Both the position numbers and the translations under genes were made by a program. Shown here piece by piece: positions 7,744 through 14,819 of a DNA stretch of 14,819 nucleotides. The notes beneath the pieces are model-generated. The model was not told the DNA's origin. It did not search any database and worked only from the letters and a program-made list of their open reading frames with translations. The stretch is from Acidobacteriaceae bacterium (GTDB lineage: Bacteria; Acidobacteriota; Terriglobia; Terriglobales; Acidobacteriaceae): assembly GCA_025462805.1 (NCBI GenBank), contig JAOAPJ010000096.1:1-14819 (forward strand), in the 5' to 3' direction. Within the stretch, counting starts at the first letter, position 1. Every line of letters begins with the position of its first letter.

Positions 7744-8157
7744 TCACTTGCGCGTGCGCGCTGGTGGCTCTTTCCGATTCTTGTACTCACGGATCATTTC
7801 TTCAAGCTGGTCCAGGTCGGTCTGAGGAACGGCGTGGGAGGCCAGCAGATTGACCATGAGCCCGCTCGCAGATCCGGCAAAATTCTGCTGCAAAAGATTC
7901 TGCACCGAGCGTTGATTGATCTCCTCACGCTCTACCAGGGGGGTGTAGACAAAGACGCGCCCCTGCACTTCGTGAGTAACAAACTTCTTCCCTTCCATGA
8001 TGCGCAGGAATGTCTGCGTCGTCTTGTACTTGGGACGATCTTTGGCGGGGAAAGACCTGACTATATCTTCGATCGTGCCCTGCCTTAGCTGCCACAGCGC
8101 CTGAAGGATGCGCAGTTCAGCGCTTGTGGGCAGCAGCGTCTTGTTGCGGCGGATCAC
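7744..8157 (-). CDS. blaI: BlaI/MecI/CopY-family transcriptional repressor
   Basis: A 137-residue winged-helix repressor, normal length for the family. The DNA-binding domain covers about 8-75 (LPTSAELRILQALWQL, TIEDIVRSFP, KYKTTQTFLRIMEGKKFVTHEVQGRVFVYTPLV). The C-terminal dimerisation helices follow, with an Asn92-Phe93 pair in LLQQNFAGS, the residue type and region where staphylococcal BlaI/MecI are cut (Asn-Phe). The start is GTG 8155-8157 with AGGTGA six bases before it. Its stop overlaps the M56 frame, so repressor and protease are made together. The family acts as dimers on palindromes, and two matching palindromes occur nearby (5900-5917 and 8237-8254). The effector is unknown. Confidence 0.93.
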   Translation of the reverse strand: MIRRNKTLLPTSAELRILQALWQLRQGTIEDIVRSFPAKDRPKYKTTQTFLRIMEGKKFVTHEVQGRVFVYTPLVEREEINQRSVQNLLQQNFAGSASGLMVNLLASHAVPQTDLDQLEEMIREYKNRKEPPARTRK

Positions 8158-8196
8158 GATGAGTCACCTATCCGGAACAGTCTACACTGCCGAGCA

Positions 8197-8225
8197 GTCT
8201 TACTAATTCCTCACGAAGAAGCCAA
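8197..8225 (-). promoter_or_regulatory. Predicted promoter of the blaI-M56 operon
   Basis: Minus strand TTGGCT (8225-8220), 17 bases, TAAGAC (8202-8197), about 40 bases before the GTG start. Operator 2 lies 11 bases beyond the -35, so repression from there would be by looping, partial overlap or not at all. Confidence 0.3.
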
Positions 8226-8254
8226 TTGACTTGTTTGTCTTAACCAGTTAAGAC
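8226..8254 (+). promoter_or_regulatory. Predicted upstream promoter of the asnB operon, covered by operator 2
   Basis: TTGACT (8226-8231), 17 bases, TAAGAC (8249-8254). The -10 and half the spacer are within the palindromic operator, as also seen with TTGACT before operator 1. Transcripts would have a leader of about 120 bases that contains the second regulatory element at 8320-8336. Confidence 0.35.
8237..8254 (+). promoter_or_regulatory. Palindromic operator 2, predicted BlaI-family binding site
   Basis: GTCTTAACCAGTTAAGAC is a perfect 8-bp inverted repeat (GTCTTAAC/GTTAAGAC) around CA. It lies in the 227-base gap between the divergent blaI and asnB genes. Operator 1 differs at two of 18 bases. 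On the plus strand both sites are also followed by TTGG. A site next to blaI fits autoregulation, the family habit, but its position fits the plus-strand promoter better. Confidence 0.65.
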
Positions 8255-8319
8255 TTGGAGGACTCGCCCTTGAAGCACTTTCACGGTCGTGCCCTGGACG
8301 GGCATGTTGGGCTGCCTAT

Positions 8320-8336
8320 CTTAATTGAGCCTTAAG
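8320..8336 (+). promoter_or_regulatory. PmrA/BasR-like box ahead of asnB
   Basis: CTTAAT-TGAGC-CTTAAG: two YTTAAK half-sites 11 bp apart, ending 48 bases before the asnB start. It has the same form and nearly the same distance to the start codon as the element before the PepSY gene. No convincing -10 is visible at the expected spacing. The sequence can also be read as an inverted repeat (CTTAA-N7-TTAAG), so the binding mode is not fixed. Confidence 0.5.
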
Positions 8337-8384
8337 GCGATTCGGCAACAAGCCCCTGATGGGTGGCGGAGGTGGAGAGTCTGA

Positions 8385-10289
8385 ATGTGCGGAATAGCGG
8401 GCTTTACACACAGGCATAGGTCATTTTCGCGGTCGCGGATCCATGATGCCACCCGGGCCCTCCACCATCGTGGCCCCGACCAACAAGGCGTTTGGCAGAG
8501 CACATCGGTCTCACTCGGCGTAAGACGGCTTCGTGTGGTTGACCATGCGCGCGGTGATCAGCCAATGGTCTCCGCCGACGGTGATATTGTCCTAGGATTT
8601 AACGGGGAGATCTTCAATCACCGTGAACTGCGTCGTGAACTGGAAGCCTTGGGCCACGGCTTCTCCACCGACTGCGACACCGAGGTGGTGCTCGAGAGCT
8701 TTCGTCAATGGGATGTGGACTGCTTCCCGCGTCTACGGGGCATGTTTGCCGTGGCGCTTTGGACAGAGTCCAAACGAGAACTCGTGCTGGCGAGGGATCG
8801 ACTCGGGATTAAGCCGCTCTATTACTCTGTTCATCGCGGAGAGCTGTATTTCGGCTCCGAATTGAAAGCGCTTTTCTGCCACCCTGAGATTGAGCGCTCC
8901 ATCGATCCGGCCCAACTCACTGCGTTCTGCGGGCTCAGCTACGTGCCCGGGCCAAGAACCTTGGTTCAGGGAATCCAGAAAGTACCTCAGGGAAGCGTTG
9001 TGACCTGGAATGACGAGGGCGTGAAGACGACCTCTTACTGGAGCGCCAACGGCCAGGTACCGTATCGGGGAAACCTGGAGGAGGCACAGGAGGAGCTTGA
9101 CCGCCTGCTGAGTGAGTCAGTCGCCGAGCAACTGCAGGCAGACGTGGAAGTTGGAATGTGGTTGAGCGGCGGAATGGATTCGTCAACTCTGCTGCACTAT
9201 GCGACACACGGCAAGACCGCACCTCTTAAGACATTCTCAATCACATTTAGCGGACGAGAGTTTGACGAATCTAGCCAGATCGCCGAACTCGTCAACCAGT
9301 TCGGCACCCAGCACTTTCAGCTAGACCTCAGTCCTGAGATCGCGGACTCCGATGCCATCAGAGAACTCGCCTATTTTGCTGATGAGCCGAATGCGGATGC
9401 GGGTGCACTGCCCGTTTGGTTTCTGTCTAGGATGTCACGAGCGCATGTCACTGTCGCGCTGAGCGGAGAGGGCTCTGACGAACTGTTTGGCGGATACGTC
9501 ACGTACAAGGCAGACCTGTATGCACAGCGGTTGGCAGCAGCGCCACTGTGGCTGCGGAAAGCTGCCCTGCAGATGGCACGATATCTTCCGGCGTCGAACC
9601 GAAAGATCGGCTTCGAGTATAAGTTGCAACGCTTTTTCGAGGGCCTTTCGCTCGACCCACGGGAGGCTCATCTCTTCTGGAATGGCACCTTGTCCCGCAA
9701 GGCTCGAGCAGAAATGCTCCTAGAGCCTGACGAAACAACTATGGAGCGATTAATCAGTGAGATTTCGAAGGGGCGACTGGTACGCAAGTACCTGGACTTC
9801 GATCGTGAATACCCCCTTTCCGACAACCTGCTGACGAAAGTCGATCGTATGAGTATGGCTCATGCGATAGAAGTGAGGCCACCGTTTCTCGATCATCGAA
9901 TTGTCGAGTTCGCCGCCTCACTACCGATGCACTTCCTGATCAAAGGACGCGCCCACAAGCGCATCCTGCGCCAACTTATGCTCGATAGGCTGCCTAAGTC
10001 AGTCACCGCAAACCGTAAGGTTGGTTTCGATATTCCTGCGCATGATTGGCTTCGTAATCATCTTCGTTCCCTGCTCCTGGACACTGTGACGGAACGTGCA
10101 GTGCGGGATTCCGGTCTCTTCCGATGGCGGTCCGTTCAGCACATGATCGACGCACACATGCAGAGGAAAGTGAACTATGGATATCACATATGGGCGCTAC
10201 TGATGTTGTTCTTGTGGATCGAGCGGTGGAAGATACAGACGGTTCAGGATCTCGAAACTACGTCCGTATTCTCCGCCGCTACCGTCTAG
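8385..10289 (+). CDS. asnB: Asparagine synthase, glutamine-hydrolysing (AsnB-type)
   Basis: A 634-residue two-domain enzyme that transfers ammonia from glutamine to an ATP-activated carboxylate, normally aspartate. Cys2 directly after the start methionine (MCGIAGF) is the glutaminase nucleophile, which fixes the start; GGAGAG at 8374-8379 is the ribosome site. Also visible: RGPD (29-32), FNGEIFN around 72-78, the pyrophosphate loop SGGMDSS (261-267) and SGEGSDELFGGY (360-371). All key residues are present, so the enzyme should be active. Many bacterial AsnB-like proteins beside glycosyltransferases amidate envelope sugars or peptides rather than make asparagine; with an ArnT-like gene overlapping its end, that is a fair alternative. 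It is the first gene of the right-hand cluster and carries both regulatory elements upstream. Confidence 0.93.
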   Translation: MCGIAGFTHRHRSFSRSRIHDATRALHHRGPDQQGVWQSTSVSLGVRRLRVVDHARGDQPMVSADGDIVLGFNGEIFNHRELRRELEALGHGFSTDCDTEVVLESFRQWDVDCFPRLRGMFAVALWTESKRELVLARDRLGIKPLYYSVHRGELYFGSELKALFCHPEIERSIDPAQLTAFCGLSYVPGPRTLVQGIQKVPQGSVVTWNDEGVKTTSYWSANGQVPYRGNLEEAQEELDRLLSESVAEQLQADVEVGMWLSGGMDSSTLLHYATHGKTAPLKTFSITFSGREFDESSQIAELVNQFGTQHFQLDLSPEIADSDAIRELAYFADEPNADAGALPVWFLSRMSRAHVTVALSGEGSDELFGGYVTYKADLYAQRLAAAPLWLRKAALQMARYLPASNRKIGFEYKLQRFFEGLSLDPREAHLFWNGTLSRKARAEMLLEPDETTMERLISEISKGRLVRKYLDFDREYPLSDNLLTKVDRMSMAHAIEVRPPFLDHRIVEFAASLPMHFLIKGRAHKRILRQLMLDRLPKSVTANRKVGFDIPAHDWLRNHLRSLLLDTVTERAVRDSGLFRWRSVQHMIDAHMQRKVNYGYHIWALLMLFLWIERWKIQTVQDLETTSVFSAATV

Positions 10290-12040
10290 ATATCATCGTC
10301 CTTCTCATTGCCGGATGCGCGTTCCTGCCATTCGTGGCCAGTCCTCCCCACCTGATGGATGATGTGGACGCTGTCCAGGCTCAGATTGCGCGCAACATGC
10401 TCGAGTCGGGCGATTGGGTGACCGCCCGTCTGAATGGAGTTGCGTACCTTGAGAAGGCGCCGCTTATCTACTGGGTCATGGCGTTGTCCTTCAAGATCTT
10501 TGGCGTCTCCGACTGGGCGGCTCGCCTACCGCTGGCGCTGTCAAACATAGCCCTGTGCTGGGTCACCGCTCGCTTTGGACAATGGGCGTTTGGCCGTACC
10601 ACCGGAACCCTTGCTGGACTCGTGCCGGCAACCTGCGTCGGCATGTTTCTGTTTACCCGGATCCTGATACCCGACGCAACGCTCGCACTGGCGCTCACTT
10701 CAGCATTGTTCGCGTTTCTGCGCTTGACGGAAGCTGATGAGCCCCGCCCGTGGGTCTGGACGTGCATCCTCTATGGCAGCCTTGCGTGTGGGATCTTGCT
10801 GAAAGGGTTAATTGCGCTCGTCTTCCCGGTGGGAGCGGCAGTCCTCTATCTCACATGTCTGGGCCGTGGGATGTCTATTCGGATTGCCCGCATTCACCTT
10901 GTACCTGGTATCACTGGCCTTCTCCTGATCGCGGCTCCATGGCACGTGCTGGCAACGCTTCGGAATCCACCGCACTTCGCCTGGACTTTTGTGAGTCGGG
11001 CAGGCCAATACCATGGATTCTTCTGGTTCTACTTCTTCAATGAGCACATCCTTCGCTTCCTGAACCTCCGCTATCCCAGGGACTACAACACAGTCCCTCG
11101 CATTTGGTTCTGGTTGCTGCATGCGGTATGGCTCTTCCCCTGGAGCGCCTCTCTTCCCGGCGTATTTCGGCTTCGCTATGGCTCGGAGTCCCGGGAGAGC
11201 CGGATTCGGCTCTTCCTGGCAATCTGGATCCTCTTCATCCTTCTCTTCTTCACCTTCTCGACCACGCAGGAGTATTACTCGCTGCCAATCTATCCGGCAG
11301 CCGCCATCCTCATCGCGAACAGCATGGCACGTCAGCGGGGGTATAGCGCTTTTACACGTGGGTGTCTCGCTGCGCTCTTCAGTTGCGCGCTTCTGACTTG
11401 CACGACTCTGCTGGTGAAGACCGCGGCCATGCCTGCCTCCGGGGACATCTCCGCGGCCCTGACACAGAACCCGAGTCTCTACACGCTATCGCTGGGGCAC
11501 ATGGGGGATCTCACGCTCCATGCATTTGCATATCTGCGCACGCCGCTGATGATCGTCGCAGTATCCATGTTGATCGCCGTGCCGGGCATGCTCGCCGTAC
11601 GTTCGCTTGCACCAGGGACCGCTGTACTCTGCCTTTCCATGCTTGTCTTTCTACAGGGTGCCCGTCTCGCGCTTGTCACATTCGACCCCTATCTTGGATC
11701 GAAGCCGCTGGCGGACGCCTTGATCCATGCGCCGCCAGGAGTACTTGTCGAAGGTGACGCGTACTATGCGTTCTCGTCGGTATTTTTCTACACCAACAGA
11801 CAAGCGCTTCTCTGGCGAGGACAAGTGGACAATCTTGAATATGGATCCAACGCACCAGACGCGCCTCGGGTCTTCATTGGGGACGCGCGTCTTAAGGATC
11901 TCTGGAGCTCCGAGCCGCGCGTCTACCTTCTCGCGTCCCGGACGGACCTCCCGTTGCTCAATAATATTCTCGGGGCACATCGGACGGTTCTGGCGAAATG
12001 CGGTGAACACTATCTGCTGGTAAACCAACAATCCCGTTAA
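10190..12040 (+). CDS. GT39/ArnT-like membrane glycosyltransferase
   Basis: A 616-residue polytopic membrane protein with about a dozen hydrophobic helices. The first periplasmic loop has the family signature: acidic residues 57-60 (MDDVD), then ARNMLESGDWVTARLNGVAYLEKAPLIYW, closely matching the ArnT/PMT pattern in which an aspartate in this loop is catalytic. Such enzymes move a sugar from an undecaprenyl-phosphate donor onto lipid A, protein or another envelope acceptor on the outer face of the membrane; donor and acceptor are not known here. The start is uncertain: the frame opens at 10124; ATG 10190 overlaps asnB by 100 bases; GTG 10226 is possible, and the first helix starts near residue 33. 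Ribosome sites are weak, suggesting translational coupling with asnB. The box upstream of asnB resembles that of PmrA, the enterobacterial regulator of arnT. Confidence 0.87.
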   Translation: MGATDVVLVDRAVEDTDGSGSRNYVRILRRYRLDIIVLLIAGCAFLPFVASPPHLMDDVDAVQAQIARNMLESGDWVTARLNGVAYLEKAPLIYWVMALSFKIFGVSDWAARLPLALSNIALCWVTARFGQWAFGRTTGTLAGLVPATCVGMFLFTRILIPDATLALALTSALFAFLRLTEADEPRPWVWTCILYGSLACGILLKGLIALVFPVGAAVLYLTCLGRGMSIRIARIHLVPGITGLLLIAAPWHVLATLRNPPHFAWTFVSRAGQYHGFFWFYFFNEHILRFLNLRYPRDYNTVPRIWFWLLHAVWLFPWSASLPGVFRLRYGSESRESRIRLFLAIWILFILLFFTFSTTQEYYSLPIYPAAAILIANSMARQRGYSAFTRGCLAALFSCALLTCTTLLVKTAAMPASGDISAALTQNPSLYTLSLGHMGDLTLHAFAYLRTPLMIVAVSMLIAVPGMLAVRSLAPGTAVLCLSMLVFLQGARLALVTFDPYLGSKPLADALIHAPPGVLVEGDAYYAFSSVFFYTNRQALLWRGQVDNLEYGSNAPDAPRVFIGDARLKDLWSSEPRVYLLASRTDLPLLNNILGAHRTVLAKCGEHYLLVNQQSR

Positions 12041-12061
12041 TGGCGGATGGACTTGAAAGAT

Positions 12062-12083
12062 AGGTCTCCGGGGTCTGAGACCT
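12062..12083 (+). other. Hairpin between the glycosyltransferase and permease genes
   Basis: AGGTCTC (12062-12068), an 8-base loop, GAGACCT (12077-12083): a perfect 7-bp stem in a 69-base gap. No T-run follows, so it could be an RNA processing or attenuation structure, a protein site, or chance. Confidence 0.35.
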
Positions 12084-12109
12084 TCGCCCCGGCAGCGTGG
12101 AGATGAGCA

Positions 12110-13333
12110 GTGAAGAGCGATCAAGCAACCTCTGCGTTTGCTCTGGCAGTGTCGAGTCTGAGGTCGCATATCGGGCAATCTGTGCTGACCATGCTTGGTA
12201 TCGCCGTCGGAGCCGCCTGCGTTGTGCTTGTCGTGTCGGTCGGCCTGACCGGTAAGGCGTATGTCCTGCATACCATCGAGGGAATCGGCGGGAACATCGT
12301 TGCACTCGATTATGCGTACGGCGGCCCTGGTGAGCCTGGCGCCGATGCCTCCAAAGACGACTATCTGACAATCTCAGACGAGCGCGCGCTTGCAGACCAG
12401 GTGCGAGTTGTGACTGCATCATCACCTATGCTGACTCTGCAACAGCCGCTCACGTTCGGGCATGGGAAGGTACGGGATGTGCAAATTCTTGGGGTGGCAC
12501 CCGAATACCGCGCACTCCGCAACTTACTGATTACTCAAGGCAGATTTTTCGATGACGGCGACGGCAGAGTGCTGGACCGAGCAGCCGTCCTTACCCCGCA
12601 GCTCGCCGAAGAGATATTCGGAAGCGGAGCTGAAGCGTTGGGACGAACGCTCGATATAAGTGGTTTGCCCTTTACAGTGATTGGTATATGCAAGGAAAGG
12701 GTGGACACATTCGGGCAGTCCGAATTGAGCGAGCGGACTGTGTTGGTTCCTTACGCAGTGGCGCGAACCATTGTGGCGACAGATGACGTGAATCAGATTT
12801 TTTTCTCTGTAGGGTCACTGTCGGAAGTCGATGAGGCCGCGGCAGAGATCTCCAAGATCATCAAGTTGCGGCACCGGCGGGGCTCCGACTACCGGGTAAT
12901 AACACTCACCAGTCTGCTTAAGACCGCAGGAAAGATTGCAGATGCACTCACGGTCGTTCTCATCCTTGTGACACTGGTGACGCTGATAGCAGGTGGGATC
13001 GGCATCATGAACATCATGCTGGCGACGGTTGCAAGTCGAGTCCACGAGATAGGACTACGGAAGTCGTTGGGTGCCACACAGCGGATGATCTTATTGCAGT
13101 TCTTGTCAGAGGCGGTCGTGATCTCGCTCCTCGGGGGTTTGGCGGGGACATCGCTTGCGCTTGCCGTTCCGCTTGCGTTGCGGCTCTTCACGCCGTTCGC
13201 TGTGACGGTCTCCTATTGGTCAGTCATCGCCGCCCTCAGCGCAGCCTGCGGTATCGGCATCATCTTCGGCACGATGCCGGCCATGCGAGCCGCGCGCTAC
13301 AACCCGCTCGATGCTATGCGGAATGAGCCCTGA
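12110..13333 (+). CDS. MacB/FtsX-type ABC transporter permease
   Basis: A 407-residue inner membrane protein. Order of parts: membrane helix about 24-46, a large periplasmic MacB_PCD-like domain (about 50-275), then three FtsX-type helices near 279-305, 332-357 and 370-387. The cytoplasmic coupling segment EIGLRKSLGATQRMIL (313-328) and the closing MPAMRAARYNPLDAMRNE are typical. MacB-like systems use mechanotransmission to export or release substrates such as lipids, peptides or macrolides from the periplasmic side. The GTG start has GGAG at 12099-12102, seven bases upstream. No ATPase or membrane-fusion gene is adjacent within the window, so the partner must be encoded elsewhere. Part of the same strand cluster as asnB and the ArnT-like gene; substrate unknown. 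Confidence 0.92.
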   Translation: MKSDQATSAFALAVSSLRSHIGQSVLTMLGIAVGAACVVLVVSVGLTGKAYVLHTIEGIGGNIVALDYAYGGPGEPGADASKDDYLTISDERALADQVRVVTASSPMLTLQQPLTFGHGKVRDVQILGVAPEYRALRNLLITQGRFFDDGDGRVLDRAAVLTPQLAEEIFGSGAEALGRTLDISGLPFTVIGICKERVDTFGQSELSERTVLVPYAVARTIVATDDVNQIFFSVGSLSEVDEAAAEISKIIKLRHRRGSDYRVITLTSLLKTAGKIADALTVVLILVTLVTLIAGGIGIMNIMLATVASRVHEIGLRKSLGATQRMILLQFLSEAVVISLLGGLAGTSLALAVPLALRLFTPFAVTVSYWSVIAALSAACGIGIIFGTMPAMRAARYNPLDAMRNEP

Positions 13334-13378
13334 ATCCACAGCCAACACACATGTCTCATGCAACAGCAGGGCGCAGAA

Positions 13379-13402
13379 CGCCCCTCTGAAGGCAAAGGGG
13401 CG
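13379..13402 (+). terminator. Hairpin after the permease gene, possible weak terminator
   Basis: CGCCCCT (13379-13385), 10-base loop, AGGGGCG (13396-13402), a G+C-rich 7-bp stem 45 bases after the permease stop. No T-run follows, so intrinsic termination is doubtful. The 163-base gap could hold a promoter for the next gene, but none is clear. Confidence 0.3.
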
Positions 13403-13496
13403 GCGTGTAATCGGACGGGCTGGCGAGTTGCATGCGCGAATTCCCGCGGCTGCAGGTCGCCCGGCCAGGACGATTGCGCGTGCGCGTGGCTTCCCG

Positions 13497-14819
13497 ATGA
13501 ATTTTTTCGCCATTGCTACAGATTATGACGGCACGCTGGCTTACGACGGGAGAGTGCGCGAGAGTACGATTCGCGCGCTCGAGGCGGTGCGCGAATCAGG
13601 CAGGGCACTTGTTCTCGTAAGCGGACGGCAACTTGAGGATTTGTTGGAGGTCCTCCCCCAGCACGATCTGTTCGATCAGATTGTGGCGGAGAATGGCGCC
13701 TTGCTCTACTGTCCGAAGACGCGTGAGACGCGACTGCTTACGGAGACCGCGCCGCCGTCTCTCCTCGACACGCTCCGCCAGCGAGGCGTTCAGAATGCAG
13801 CGGCGGGGCGGGCTATCGTCGCCGCGTGGCGTCCATATGAGTGCACTGTGCTTGAGGCTCTACGCGACCTGGGCCTGGACCGGCAGATCATCTTCAACAA
13901 GAATGCGGTCATGGTGTTGCCCTCCGGCATCAACAAGGCCAGCGGTCTCACCGCGGCGTTGGAGGAGTTGAAGATATCCCATCACAATGTCGTCTCCATT
14001 GGTGATGCAGAGAACGACCTCCCGATGTTGACGCAGTGCGAGTGTGGAGTCGCGGTGAGCAATGCACTCGATTCTGTGAAGGCACAGGCAGACCTGGTGA
14101 TGAAGGCGGATCACGGAGCCGGCGTCGAGGAGTTGATATCGGATCTGCTCAAGGACGATCTCGCACTTAGGCTCCTTACTATTAGCCGTCGTGGTCTCTG
14201 GCTCGGCGTCTCCAGGGACGAGCCAGAGAACACAGTATGGCTGCCTAGCCTTGGCCATTCCATCCTTGTTGCGGGACCCTCCGGCAGCGGAAAATCGACG
14301 ATCATCATCGGGTTGCTGGAGCGGTTGGCGCAGGCAGCCTATCAGTTCTGCATCCTCGATCCGGAGGGGGACTATGACGCCTTTGAGGCCAGTATCAGCC
14401 TTGGCAATCCCCACTATGTACCGTCTGCAAATGAAGTCCTGACGCTGCTGGAGCGGATGCACAGCACGGTCGTCAATCTGCTTGGCGTCTCCCTGGATGC
14501 CCGGCCTCAGGTCGCGTCAGAGCTGCTGCGCAAGCTGGAAAGCCTGCGAGCTCACAAGGGCCGGCCGCATTGGTTTGTCATTGATGAAGCGCATCACATC
14601 TTCCCCTGTGATGTAGCAGCGGGCGACACCAACCTGAAAGAGCCGCCGAAGACCTCGCTGCTGATTACTGTGCATCCGCAGCATGTCCGCAAAGAGGCTC
14701 TGGAGTCGGTCGATGTTGTGATCTGCGTGGGCAAGGACCCTCAGGAAACGCTAGGCAACTATTGCCGTGCTCTCGCGATCAGCGAGCCGAAGCTCGAACC
14801 CATCACACTGGAGCGGGGA
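13497..14819 (+). CDS. HAD-IIB phosphatase fused to a HerA/DUF87-like P-loop ATPase (3' end outside window)
   Basis: 441 residues are visible with no stop before the window ends. Residues 1 to about 225 form a HAD hydrolase of the Cof/sugar-phosphatase kind: nucleophile Asp9 and Asp11 in TDYDGTLA, Ser in LVSGRQ (motif II), Lys in SGINKASG (motif III), and GDAEND at 169-174 (motif IV). All catalytic residues are present. From about 235 follows an ATPase: Walker A GPSGSGKST at 260-268 (Lys266), ILDPEGDYDAFE, and Walker B WFVIDEAHHIF (Asp363, Glu364). I recognise this pairing from other bacterial HAD proteins, so it is a real fusion rather than a frameshift; its joint role is not known to me. 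ATG 13497 is chosen by homology to the MNFFAIATDYDGT start; no ribosome site is seen and the frame stays open upstream without a better start. Confidence 0.88.
   Translation, partial: MNFFAIATDYDGTLAYDGRVRESTIRALEAVRESGRALVLVSGRQLEDLLEVLPQHDLFDQIVAENGALLYCPKTRETRLLTETAPPSLLDTLRQRGVQNAAAGRAIVAAWRPYECTVLEALRDLGLDRQIIFNKNAVMVLPSGINKASGLTAALEELKISHHNVVSIGDAENDLPMLTQCECGVAVSNALDSVKAQADLVMKADHGAGVEELISDLLKDDLALRLLTISRRGLWLGVSRDEPENTVWLPSLGHSILVAGPSGSGKSTIIIGLLERLAQAAYQFCILDPEGDYDAFEASISLGNPHYVPSANEVLTLLERMHSTVVNLLGVSLDARPQVASELLRKLESLRAHKGRPHWFVIDEAHHIFPCDVAAGDTNLKEPPKTSLLITVHPQHVRKEALESVDVVICVGKDPQETLGNYCRALAISEPKLEPITLERG

Noticed and set aside
8237..8254. Reading the palindrome as a PmrA-like box
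   Set aside because: Its half-sites are inverted with a 4-base centre, not direct repeats 11 bp apart, so it is a different element from those at 4481 and 8320.

Overview
The window looks like a chromosomal segment of an Acidobacteriota (Terriglobia / Acidobacteriaceae-like) genome. This rests on protein types rather than a marker gene: a CRTAC1-type FG-GAP/ASPIC protein, a secreted protein with an LPDAP motif and one carboxypeptidase-regulatory-like domain, and a BlaI/M56 repressor-protease pair, all abundant in that phylum. No rRNA, tRNA, CRISPR array, transposase or integrase was seen. The window is almost fully coding and is cut inside a gene at both ends.

Left block (1-3780, + strand): the 3' end of an ATP-grasp-like gene, a second ATP-grasp ligase starting one base after it, then a secreted seven-repeat FG-GAP/ASPIC-UnbV protein. 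Third codon positions are strongly G/C here; from about 3860 the DNA becomes visibly less G/C-rich.

Middle block (3958-8157, mainly - strand): a small secreted PepSY-like protein, a 418-aa acidobacterial carboxypeptidase-regulatory-like protein, a possible 55-aa membrane peptide on the + strand, and a blaI-M56 operon with a 4-base overlap.

Right block (8385-14819, + strand): glutamine-hydrolysing asparagine synthase, ArnT/PMT-like GT39 membrane glycosyltransferase, MacB/FtsX-type permease without an ATPase, and a HAD phosphatase fused to a HerA/DUF87-like P-loop ATPase that runs off the window. These may form one transcription unit concerned with envelope modification; this is inference.

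The most interesting signals are regulatory. (1) Two nearly identical 18-bp palindromes (16 of 18 bases, read in matching orientation) lie before the carboxypeptidase-regulatory-like gene and between blaI and asnB, and look like operators of the locally encoded BlaI repressor. (2) Two different elements of the form YTTAAK-N5-YTTAAK, an 11-bp direct repeat like the PmrA/BasR box, lie about 50 bp before the PepSY gene and before asnB. In enterobacteria PmrA controls ArnT-type lipid A modification, and an ArnT-like gene is the second gene of the operon behind one box. The asnB control region therefore carries both element types, suggesting that a BlaI/M56 circuit and a PmrA-like two-component system converge on one envelope cluster.
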